A DNA stretch of 5,390 nt from QQUD01 sp039029915 (GCA_039029915.1 JBCCFD010000510.1:1-5390), one strand, 5' to 3'; shown: positions 1 through 5,390, counted from the first letter of the stretch. Numbers and translations: made by a program. The notes: a model not told the origin generated them from the sequence alone.

Positions 1-74
1 GAATCTTCTTCTGCGTCCTTAATGGTTTTGCTCCTTATATTCGGTTCAATGATGGCTTGTTGTAACTCTAACAT
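1..74 (-). CDS. Start of an unidentified downstream gene (C-terminus outside window)
   Basis: An ATG at 74 lies three bases after the cvpA-like stop codon, in the same frame, and the frame is open to the window edge. The visible product begins MLELQQAIIEPNIRSKTI and continues with acidic residues; 24 full codons are present. This is too little to recognise a family. Synteny makes another dcw gene such as murC plausible, but that is only a guess. No Shine-Dalgarno precedes the ATG, so initiation would depend on coupling to cvpA. An AAGGAG on the minus strand at 31-36 lies inside the frame and has only ATT, not ATG, GTG or TTG, at a suitable distance. Confidence 0.45.
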   Translation of the reverse strand, partial: MLELQQAIIEPNIRSKTIKDAEED

Positions 75-77
75 AAA

Positions 78-674
78 TCAGATCATGACCACAATTACAA
101 AAAGGAAAACGACAACAACCAATACAGGTAAATACGGTGATAAAAGATCAATAGGCAAATTATTCATAATCGCAGTAGCGCTACTTTCAATAATCGGCCG
201 GGTAATGGTGGTATCTTGAAACACATATTGCACCCCGGCATCTAGCTGCTTCCATTCACTACGACCTGTTGATTGGTACTCTAAAAAGGCCCAAAGCGCA
301 CCTATCAATAAATATCCATTCAGCCCGCCAATGATGCTACCTAAAATTTTATCCTGGACACTATCTCGAATGCGTAACCGATCGCGCACTCTAGCACCAG
401 CAAAAGCAGGCCCTTGATAGCTAAAAAATGCAATGATGACATGAAGTACGGCCAAGGCATAAAAATGCCGCTTGGCTATAGACCCATCAACTAACATCGC
501 CTCAGGACTACTGCCACTCACAAAATTAATGATGTCAAAAGCCGCAAAATTAATAAAAAACAGCGATAGGACTAATCCCGAGGTAGCAATCACCTCTTTT
601 GTCCATCCTCGCAGTGAGCCAATGACACCAAACAAGACGATCATTAGCCAGAAGAGCGTTTCCAAACTAATCAT
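78..674 (-). CDS. CvpA-family integral membrane protein
   Basis: A 198-aa membrane protein with the CvpA-like layout. The first membrane segment runs into a short Gly/Arg turn (LFWLMIVLFGVIGSLRGWTK, 7-26). Further hydrophobic segments lie at about 31-53, 71-87 and 108-131, then a soluble stretch, and an extra hydrophobic C-terminal segment at about 178-198. CvpA-family proteins are known from colicin V production in E. coli and envelope homeostasis; their biochemical role is not settled. The assignment rests on topology and the N-terminal pattern, not on catalytic residues. The gene starts eight bases after murG and ends three bases before the next start codon, so it is within the cell-wall operon. 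ACGGCCGT is absent here, although a CGGCCG core occurs at 195-200. Another small polytopic protein of unknown family remains possible. Confidence 0.7.
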   Translation of the reverse strand: MISLETLFWLMIVLFGVIGSLRGWTKEVIATSGLVLSLFFINFAAFDIINFVSGSSPEAMLVDGSIAKRHFYALAVLHVIIAFFSYQGPAFAGARVRDRLRIRDSVQDKILGSIIGGLNGYLLIGALWAFLEYQSTGRSEWKQLDAGVQYVFQDTTITRPIIESSATAIMNNLPIDLLSPYLPVLVVVVFLFVIVVMI

Positions 675-682
675 CCTTTTCC

Positions 683-1789
683 CTATCCTTTTGCTGTTTC
701 CAATATCGCATCAGCTAAACGATTGGCGGCATCTGGAATATCAATCTCTTTTGCCGCCAAATGCATCTTTTGTCGTTTCTCAGCATCCTCAATAAATGCC
801 AAAAGCATTGGCAAAAGCTTTTCATCTAATGTTTCATCAGTCAGTTGCTCTGCCGCACCTCGAGCCGAAAGATAATCTGCATTCACCTTTTGATAACGCC
901 AAGCAAATGTCAGCGGCACTAAAATGGACGGCAACCCAAAAGCTGGGCTCTCACCTAACATGCTGGCCCCAGCTCGAGCCAGCACCCAATCTGACGCTCG
1001 ATACGCCAAGCCCATCTCTTCGTGCAAGAAAGGATAGGCGCGATAATATTTTTTCTCATCAGCGCTCAGGTTGGCTATATTAGCCTCCACTTCGGGCCAA
1101 GTCAGCGTGCCAGAGAGATGAATAATCTGAATTTTTTCTAAGAGCTGTGGCAAGATCGCCATAAGCGCTTTGTTAATATTCCACGAGCCCCGACTGCCAC
1201 CATAAACAAACAGGGTTAGACGGTCTGGCTTTAGCTCAAACTTGGCCAATGCTTCTTCCTTTGTGGCGCTAAGCGCCTGTCTAAGCAACGGCCGTACCGG
1301 ATAACCCGTCACCACCATCTTTTCTTCAGGCACAAACTGTTTTGAGCCATCCACCGTGGCGGCAATGCGCTTCGCAAAAGGCACAGAAAAGCGAATCGAT
1401 TTGCCCGGTTCTAAGTCAGGCAAATAGATACAAATTGGTGTACCGCTTAGTCGTGAGGCAACCGTAACCGGAGCCGCCATGTAGCCACCCGTCATAAACA
1501 TCACGTCTGGTTTAAACCGGCGGATGATGCCCCATGATTTCGGTAATGACCAAACCAGTTTGAGGGCATTGAGTATTTTTTGATGAATAGGAACGCCCGC
1601 AATGCCACCACCGCTGATAGTTTGCAACCTTAATCCTGCTCTTGGCACCAGCACTTCTTCCATCTCGCCTTCAGTGCCAATCCACAAAATTTGGTCCTTG
1701 GTTACCCCTTTTTCAGTTAGGGCAGTTACAGCGGCTAAAGCGGGATAAATCCCCCCGCCCGTGCCGCCTGCACAAATTAATACTCTCAT
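683..1789 (-). CDS. murG: MurG, lipid II-forming GlcNAc transferase
   Basis: A peripheral membrane GT-B (family GT28) enzyme that adds GlcNAc from UDP-GlcNAc to lipid I, making lipid II. I place the start at the ATG at 1789, where the fold begins (MRVLICAGGTGGG), giving 368 aa against 355 in E. coli. The same frame continues upstream to an ATG at 1885, but that would add 32 basic residues and overlap ftsW by 92 bases. Motifs are the first G-loop AGGTGGGIYPALA (7-19), TGGYMAAPV (100-108), the second G-loop YGGSRGSWNINKAL (196-209), and the donor-binding region RAGASMLGESPAFGLPSILV (272-291) followed by QKVNADYLSARGAA (300-313). Gly13 replaces the family's usual His, and LPDLEPG (123-129) replaces HEQN. 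No good Shine-Dalgarno is visible; the ftsW stop four bases upstream suggests translational coupling. One ACGGCCGT octamer lies inside. Confidence 0.95.
   Translation of the reverse strand: MRVLICAGGTGGGIYPALAAVTALTEKGVTKDQILWIGTEGEMEEVLVPRAGLRLQTISGGGIAGVPIHQKILNALKLVWSLPKSWGIIRRFKPDVMFMTGGYMAAPVTVASRLSGTPICIYLPDLEPGKSIRFSVPFAKRIAATVDGSKQFVPEEKMVVTGYPVRPLLRQALSATKEEALAKFELKPDRLTLFVYGGSRGSWNINKALMAILPQLLEKIQIIHLSGTLTWPEVEANIANLSADEKKYYRAYPFLHEEMGLAYRASDWVLARAGASMLGESPAFGLPSILVPLTFAWRYQKVNADYLSARGAAEQLTDETLDEKLLPMLLAFIEDAEKRQKMHLAAKEIDIPDAANRLADAILETAKG
686..690 (-). promoter_or_regulatory. Ribosome binding site of the cvpA-like gene
   Basis: On the minus strand AAGGA overlaps the last sense codons of murG and lies 11 bases before the ATG at 674. 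A second purine run (GGGAAAAGG, 675-683) follows it. This is the clearest Shine-Dalgarno at any start in the window and supports the chosen start. Confidence 0.6.
1288..1295. repeat. ACGGCCGT palindrome, copy in murG
   Basis: An exact 8-bp palindrome in murG, read on the coding strand as part of codons for Val-Arg-Pro-Leu (residues 165-168). Confidence 0.7.
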
Positions 1790-1793
1790 TAAA

Positions 1794-3002
1794 TTATTGC
1801 TGCTGCCGCCGATGCGCTTGTTGTTTACGTCGGGCCGATTCTTGCGAGCGGCGCGTTGGCTGCTGACGGTGAACGATCGCTTCATCTCTGGAAATGTTGA
1901 GCAAAATACCCATCGCCGCTAATGAAATCGCCAATGATGACCCGCCATAGCTAATGAAAGGCAGTGGAATCCCGGTGAAGGGAATAACGGCCGTAATTAC
2001 CGCAATGTTGATCAACGCTTGATAGGCAAACCAAGTCGTGATCCCGATAGCAAGCAGCGCACCGTAGCTATCACGCGCATGACGCGCCACGCGAAAACCG
2101 CGCCAAATCAATATTCCCAGCAACCCAATGACGGACAGCGTACCCAACAAGCCGAGCTCTTCACCTAAAACCGCAAAGACACTGTCCGTATGGGCAGTTG
2201 GCAACGCCCCAAACTTTTGGGTGCTGGCCCCTAAGCCAACACCAAACCAGCCGCCTCTACCCAACGCCACCAGTGACTGCTGGACGTGCCAGCTGGCTTG
2301 ACTGGGGTCTTGCAAAGCGGCCGTGTACGCATCAACACGGGCGGCCGCATGAGGCAAGGCATTAATCAAAAGAAAAAAGACCAAACCACCAACCACACCA
2401 GCGAGAGCAAACTGTCGCCAGTCTGCGCCAGCGATAAAGAAAAGTGTAAAGCTAATCAAGGCAATAAGGCCTGATGTACTCAAGTCAGGCTGTTGCACAA
2501 TCAGCGCACAAACGGTGCCCACAATAATGGAAAAGGGGAGCAAGCCATAGGTCACATCTTTAATGCGATCTCCCTTAGTGGACAGCCAGTGGGAGATGTA
2601 AATAATCATCGCCAGCTTGGCGACCTCGGATGGCTGGTAGGAGCCTTCATAGAAGCCACGCTGCGCGCCAAAAATAGCTTCACCAAAGAACAGTACGATG
2701 ATGAGCCCTAAAATGGTGCTACCTAAAAAAAGAACGGAAAAGCGGCGTAGAATGGTGTAATCGAACTGCATAATGACAAACATAGCCACAAGCCCTAAAA
2801 CAAGAGCGGTCGTTTGACGACGCAAGTAGAAGGTTGAGTCATCCCAAAAGCGCAAGCCATAATCGAAGGTGGTGCTAAACACCATCAGCATGCCTAAAAC
2901 GAGCAATCCCGCAATGGAGAGCAAAAGCCAATAGTCAAATCGGAGTTTTATACCTGAGTACACTTTGTTTGTTTTCCGCCGTACGACGTTGATAGTTGCC
3001 AT
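1794..3002 (-). CDS. ftsW: FtsW, SEDS-family septal peptidoglycan glycosyltransferase
   Basis: A polytopic inner-membrane SEDS protein that polymerises lipid II at the division septum with a class b penicillin-binding protein. At 402 aa it is close to the usual size. A basic cytoplasmic N-terminus (residues 1-22) precedes the first membrane segment (about 24-43), and further hydrophobic segments follow. Family motifs are SYQPSEVAKLAMIIY (121-135), QQPDLSTSG (170-178), QQSLVALGRGGWFGVGLG (241-258), QKFGALPTAHTDSVFAVLGE (262-281, with D273 as the conserved putative catalytic Asp) and PFTGIPLPFISYGGSSL (341-357). RodA is the main alternative, but position between murD and murG favours FtsW. The ATG at 3002 gives a full-length N-terminus, yet the bases before it are AT-rich with no Shine-Dalgarno motif. 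The last 32 residues form an Arg/Gln-rich tail ending QQQ. The stop codon is four bases before murG. Confidence 0.95.
   Translation of the reverse strand: MATINVVRRKTNKVYSGIKLRFDYWLLLSIAGLLVLGMLMVFSTTFDYGLRFWDDSTFYLRRQTTALVLGLVAMFVIMQFDYTILRRFSVLFLGSTILGLIIVLFFGEAIFGAQRGFYEGSYQPSEVAKLAMIIYISHWLSTKGDRIKDVTYGLLPFSIIVGTVCALIVQQPDLSTSGLIALISFTLFFIAGADWRQFALAGVVGGLVFFLLINALPHAAARVDAYTAALQDPSQASWHVQQSLVALGRGGWFGVGLGASTQKFGALPTAHTDSVFAVLGEELGLLGTLSVIGLLGILIWRGFRVARHARDSYGALLAIGITTWFAYQALINIAVITAVIPFTGIPLPFISYGGSSLAISLAAMGILLNISRDEAIVHRQQPTRRSQESARRKQQAHRRQQQ
1987..1994. repeat. ACGGCCGT palindrome, copy in ftsW
   Basis: An exact copy in ftsW, read as Thr-Ala-Val (residues 337-339), just before the conserved PFTGIPLPF motif. 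Imperfect relatives also lie in ftsW: GCGGCCGT at 2317-2324 and GCGGCCGC at 2341-2348. Confidence 0.7.
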
Positions 3003-3014
3003 AATTTTAATCGA

Positions 3015-3090
3015 CGATTGACGATTTTAGATTGACGATTTACTTTTCCACTAGGTCACTCGTAAATCGCCAATCGTAAATCATAAATCA
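3015..3090. repeat. Inverted pair of heptamer arrays in the murD-ftsW spacer
   Basis: Four 7-bp units run on the plus strand: CGATTGA (3015), CGATTTT (3022), AGATTGA (3029) and CGATTTA (3036-3042). Four more run on the minus strand, seen on plus as TAAATCG (3063), CCAATCG (3070), TAAATCA (3077) and TAAATCA (3084-3090). A 20-base non-repetitive centre separates them. The consensus is roughly [C/T]GATT[T/G]A. The second array ends exactly at the murD stop codon. The arrays pair best at 3030-3043 with 3062-3075: 14 positions with one mismatch, which becomes a G-U pair in the minus-strand RNA. No T-tract follows, so this does not look like an intrinsic terminator. Its function is unknown. Confidence 0.75.
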
Positions 3091-4458
3091 CTAAAGATTC
3101 TTAACCAATTCTCTAAACTGTTCCCCGCGTTCTGCAAAATCTTTGTAAGCATCGTAGCTGGTGCCGCCGGGGGAGAGGAGGACGATATCACCATTAACGG
3201 CTTGGTTTACGGCCGTTTCAACTGCCGCATCCATCGTTTCAACCCGAGTCATAAAGCTGGGTAGATTTTTGATGCCTGAATGTTCGGCCAGCTTCTTTTC
3301 CAGCAAATCAGCCAGATCGCCAAACAGAATAACGTGCTGCACTTTATCAGGCAGCTGTTGGGCCCAGTCGTCCCAATGCATATCTTTATCACGGCCACCA
3401 GCCAGCAAAATGATAGACTCATCTTCAAATGCATTGAGGGCCGCCATTGCCCGTTCGGGCGCGGTGGCAATCGAATCATTGATCCACTGCACGCCTTCCC
3501 GATTTCGCACGAGCTCCAGACGGTGCTCAACCCCTTTAAAAGTGCGAATCGCTTGCACCATGGCATCCACAGGAATACCCGCACTATCGGCTAAAGTAAT
3601 CGCCGCTAGCACGTTAAGCAGATTGTGCTGTCCTTTAAGCTGAACCTCGGTGGCTCGACAAACGGCCGTTTCTTTTCCATTCCGCAAATAAATCTGGTTT
3701 TCGTGAACAAACGCCCCGTTGGTAACAGCATGTTTCAAGCTGTAGAGGCGCAGTTCACCTTTGACCAGTGATTTCAGGGCATAAGAACCGGGATCATCAG
3801 CGCACAAAACGGCCGTGTCGTCTTCCGTTTGATGACGCAAGATATTAGCTTTGGCGTTGACGTAAGCATTCATCGTTTTATGCCGATCCAAATGATTGGG
3901 CGTGATATTAAGCACCGCCGCAATCGAGGGGCTGCGTTCCCACAAATCAAGCTGAAAGCTCGATAGCTCTTGAACCACAATGTCATCTTTGGACATCTTG
4001 TCGAGGTCTGAAATCAGGGGGCGACCAATATTGCCACCCACCCACGTGGTCCGACCGGCCACCTGGCTCATGACACCCGTCAGAGCCGTGGTCGTCGTTT
4101 TACCAGCAGACCCCGTAATGCCAATAACGGCCGTCGGAGACCGTTTAATAAATTCTTGGGAATCGTTCGTAACGGTCACGCCATCTGCCAGCGCCGCTTG
4201 AACCAGCGGGGCTTCCAAAGGGACACCACCACTGACTGCCATCATGTCTAAATCATCAAGTAAACTCATAGGATGTTCTCCTAACACATAAGCAATTGGA
4301 CAATCTTTTAAATCATCCAGCTCAGCCTTTAGTGTGCTCATCGGGCGCAGGTCTGAAATAGTGACCTTTGCCCCAACGCTCGAAGCGTATCGAGCCAATG
4401 CCTTGCCTTGACGCGCAAGACCTAAAATTAAGAGTTTTTGTCCGTAAAGTTCATCCAT
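3091..4458 (-). CDS. murD: MurD, UDP-MurNAc-L-alanine--glutamate ligase
   Basis: A cytoplasmic Mur ligase that uses ATP to add glutamate, normally D-Glu, to UDP-MurNAc-L-Ala. At 455 aa it has the usual length. The N-terminal UDP-binding domain starts with KLLILGLARQG. The ATP P-loop is GITGSAGKTTTT (113-124). ELSSFQLDLW (164-173), LNITPNHLDRH (183-193) and YVNAKANIL (199-207, with K203 as the expected carbamylated Lys) follow. GQHNLLNVLAA (276-286) and the hinge EHRLELV come next. The C-terminal domain has NDSIATAPE (327-335), GGRDKD (354-359) and SPGGTSYDAYKDF (429-441). By alignment from memory with E. coli MurD, Lys348, Ser415 and Phe422 have counterparts (K358, S434, F441). The Lys of the usual NDSKAT is Ile330 here. 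The ATG at 4458 fits the domain start; only a weak AGAG precedes it. Four ACGGCCGT octamers lie in this gene. Confidence 0.96.
   Translation of the reverse strand: MDELYGQKLLILGLARQGKALARYASSVGAKVTISDLRPMSTLKAELDDLKDCPIAYVLGEHPMSLLDDLDMMAVSGGVPLEAPLVQAALADGVTVTNDSQEFIKRSPTAVIGITGSAGKTTTTALTGVMSQVAGRTTWVGGNIGRPLISDLDKMSKDDIVVQELSSFQLDLWERSPSIAAVLNITPNHLDRHKTMNAYVNAKANILRHQTEDDTAVLCADDPGSYALKSLVKGELRLYSLKHAVTNGAFVHENQIYLRNGKETAVCRATEVQLKGQHNLLNVLAAITLADSAGIPVDAMVQAIRTFKGVEHRLELVRNREGVQWINDSIATAPERAMAALNAFEDESIILLAGGRDKDMHWDDWAQQLPDKVQHVILFGDLADLLEKKLAEHSGIKNLPSFMTRVETMDAAVETAVNQAVNGDIVLLSPGGTSYDAYKDFAERGEQFRELVKNL
3209..3216. repeat. ACGGCCGT palindrome, murD copy near the 3' end
   Basis: An exact copy read as Thr-Ala-Val (residues 415-417) in the C-terminal domain of MurD. 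Confidence 0.7.
3660..3671. repeat. AAACGGCCGTTT, extended 12-bp palindrome in murD
   Basis: The octamer at 3662-3669 is flanked so that the full 12 bases form a perfect palindrome. It reads Glu-Thr-Ala-Val in a variable stretch of the MurD central domain. This is the longest symmetric copy in the window. Confidence 0.7.
3809..3816. repeat. ACGGCCGT palindrome, murD central copy
   Basis: An exact copy read as Thr-Ala-Val (residues 215-217), 140 bases from the 12-bp copy; this is the closest pair in the window. Confidence 0.7.
4127..4134. repeat. ACGGCCGT palindrome, copy beside the MurD P-loop
   Basis: An exact copy read as Thr-Ala-Val (residues 109-111), directly before the ATP-binding P-loop of MurD. 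Confidence 0.7.
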
Positions 4459-4462
4459 CTCT

Positions 4463-4545
4463 GCAATTGAGCTAGTCAGTTAATCAGCTAGTCAGCTAGT
4501 CAGCTGAAATGCTGACAAGCAAAGTGGGCTAATTAGCTGAATTGC
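4463..4545. repeat. Period-8 repeat filling the mraY-murD spacer
   Basis: Read on the plus strand in steps of eight, the units are GCAATTGA, GCTAGTCA, GTTAATCA, GCTAGTCA, GCTAGTCA, GCTGAAAT, GCTGACAA, GCAAAGTG, then a one-base slip, GCTAATTA, GCTGAATT and a final GC. GCTAGTCA occurs three times exactly (4471-4478, 4487-4494, 4495-4502). The ends form an imperfect inverted repeat, 4463-4476 against 4532-4545, pairing at 12 of 14 positions. The block occupies 83 of the 88 spacer bases. I see no promoter or T-tract terminator in it. Its function is unknown; it could be a decayed satellite, a mobile intergenic element or a folded RNA between two cistrons. Confidence 0.75.
4499..4516 (-). other. 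Small perfect hairpin upstream of murD
   Basis: GTCAGC (4499-4504) and GCTGAC (4511-4516) are exact reverse complements around a six-base loop, inside the period-8 block. In the minus-strand transcript this would sit about 40 bases before the murD start codon. No T-tract follows it, so a Rho-independent terminator is unlikely. It may simply be a by-product of the repeat units. Confidence 0.4.
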
Positions 4546-4546
4546 T

Positions 4547-5390
4547 TTAGAGTAACGCCAACGCAATGCCCACCATGGCGGCAATGATGCCGATGAGCCA
4601 CCAGCGCTGTACGATTTGGGTTTCGCTCCAGCCGCTTAAGACGAAGTGATTGTGGAGCGGGGCCATTTTAAACGGCCGTATATCTCGCCCAAGGTAACGT
4701 CGACTCAGCACCGCCGAGGCTACCTGCAGCATCGTGGAAATCGTGGTCACAAAAGGGATAAAAGCCACGATTGGCAAAATAAGCCACTGGTTGGTAATTA
4801 AAGCCACCACGCCCAGCGCGGCCCCTAAGCCCTGCGACCCCACATCTCCCATAAACATCTGAGCCGGATGGGCGTTAAACCACAAAAAGGCAAAGCAAGA
4901 GCCAACCACAATAAAGCAAAAAACGGTAATAAAGTTTGGCCCAGAAAAAGTGCCTTCGTTGGAAGGGCTTTGTAAAAAGGCAATAATCCCATAAGCGGCA
5001 AACGCTGTGGCGGAAATAATGCCCGCCAAACCGTCCAGCCCGTCGGTAAGATTGATAGCGTTAGAAGTGGCTGAAATAATAAACACCGCAATCGGGATAT
5101 AAATGATGCCAATATCTACCAAAACGGGCACCGTCGGAATCGCCACCCAGCCGTGCTGATCGTTTACAAACCAGTAGAGCAAAATGGCGGCAATGGTCGC
5201 AATAATGAGCTGAATAATAAACTTCGTGCGGGCGCGCATTCCTTCGCCGGGGCGCAAGTGGAACCCTTGATAATCATCAATACCACCCATAATGGCGTAC
5301 GCTACCATCACGCCCAGCGGAATCACAACCGATTCCGCAATTTCTAACGCCTGCACCAGCTGCACGATGTTGACTACGATGCTAATGAGC
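4547..5390 (-). CDS. mraY: MraY, phospho-MurNAc-pentapeptide transferase (partial, N-terminus outside window)
   Basis: This integral membrane enzyme transfers phospho-MurNAc-pentapeptide from UDP to undecaprenyl phosphate, making lipid I. The frame is open to the window edge (codons reading LISIVVNIV precede the GTG at 5365), so the true start lies outside. About 280 codons are visible; family members have roughly 320 to 360, and alignment by eye to E. coli MraY suggests about 80 residues are missing. Family motifs appear in order: the Asp pair in GGIDDYQG (near 5270-5285), NAINLTDGLDGLAG (near 5022-5062), FLWFNAHPAQMFMGDVGS (near 4835-4888) with the catalytic-site Asp, and APLHNHFVLSGW near the C-terminus. 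Several hydrophobic segments alternate with these loops. The usual HHH cluster reads HNH here. It ends in TAA, 88 bases before murD. Identification is very secure; only the start is unknown. Confidence 0.97.
   Translation of the reverse strand, partial: LISIVVNIVQLVQALEIAESVVIPLGVMVAYAIMGGIDDYQGFHLRPGEGMRARTKFIIQLIIATIAAILLYWFVNDQHGWVAIPTVPVLVDIGIIYIPIAVFIISATSNAINLTDGLDGLAGIISATAFAAYGIIAFLQSPSNEGTFSGPNFITVFCFIVVGSCFAFLWFNAHPAQMFMGDVGSQGLGAALGVVALITNQWLILPIVAFIPFVTTISTMLQVASAVLSRRYLGRDIRPFKMAPLHNHFVLSGWSETQIVQRWWLIGIIAAMVGIALALL
4672..4679. repeat. ACGGCCGT palindrome, copy in mraY
   Basis: An exact copy read as Ile-Arg-Pro-Phe in the loop before the C-terminal APLHNHF motif of MraY. The frame differs from that of the Thr-Ala-Val copies. 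Confidence 0.7.

Noticed and set aside
961..984. TGCTGGC/GCCAGCA hairpin within murG
   Set aside because: A 7-bp stem in coding sequence encoding a conserved Ala/Gly-rich motif; likely coincidence.
1790..1885. Longer murG start at 1885
   Set aside because: It would overlap ftsW by 92 bases and add a basic, low-complexity leader that MurG proteins lack; the fold begins cleanly at the ATG at 1789.
2341..2348. GCGGCCGC as a cloning-site (NotI) artefact
   Set aside because: It encodes continuous FtsW sequence with no break in frame or similarity and is one of several CGGCCG cores in the window.
3032..3060. TTGACG as a -35 promoter box
   Set aside because: It points to the plus strand where there is no gene, lacks a good -10 box, and is explained by the heptamer repeat.
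3030..3075. Rho-independent terminator after murD
   Set aside because: The 14-position inverted repeat is AT-rich and has no following T-tract in either direction.
3161..3643. 160-aa plus-strand reading frame within murD
   Set aside because: It lies wholly antisense to a well-conserved gene, has Ser/Arg/Pro-rich composition typical of shadow frames, and no recognisable motif. The other plus-strand frames (22-219, 472-1083, 2286-2711, 3980-4201, 5153-5347) fail for the same reason.
5363..5365. GTG at 5365 as the mraY start
   Set aside because: The frame stays open upstream to the window edge with hydrophobic codons, and the N-terminal part of the family is missing, so the gene is truncated by the window.

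Overview
The window is a stretch of a division and cell wall (dcw) cluster. Every supported gene lies on the minus strand. In transcription order, from high to low coordinates, they are mraY (5' end cut off by the window edge), murD, ftsW, murG, a cvpA-like membrane protein gene, and the first codons of another gene that runs off the low-coordinate end. No RNA gene, insertion sequence, CRISPR array or convincing plus-strand gene is visible.

The order mraY-murD-ftsW-murG is the classic dcw order of peptidoglycan-making bacteria. Base composition is intermediate. MurG is unusual: Gly replaces the usual His of the first G-loop, and an LPDLEPG-type stretch sits where HEQN normally lies. From memory, these features and the NDSIATxPE motif of MurD resemble Chloroflexota (Anaerolineae-like) proteins. 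The taxonomic call is therefore a moderate-confidence inference, not something the sequence proves.

The genes act in sequence. MurD adds glutamate to UDP-MurNAc-L-Ala in the cytoplasm. MraY puts the finished MurNAc-pentapeptide on undecaprenyl phosphate (lipid I). MurG adds GlcNAc (lipid II). FtsW polymerises lipid II at the septum with a partner class b PBP. The CvpA-like protein is an integral membrane protein of uncertain role. ftsW, murG, cvpA and the last partial gene are 3 to 8 bases apart and almost certainly co-transcribed. The mraY-murD and murD-ftsW spacers are each 88 bases.

The enzymes are mostly ordinary; the surprising material is non-coding or superimposed on the coding sequence. 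(1) The palindrome ACGGCCGT occurs seven times in 5.4 kb, in four genes and in two reading frames. (2) The murD-ftsW spacer consists largely of two inverted arrays of four 7-bp units. (3) The mraY-murD spacer is built on an 8-bp period through almost its whole length. I see no evidence for a new enzymatic or defence system here.
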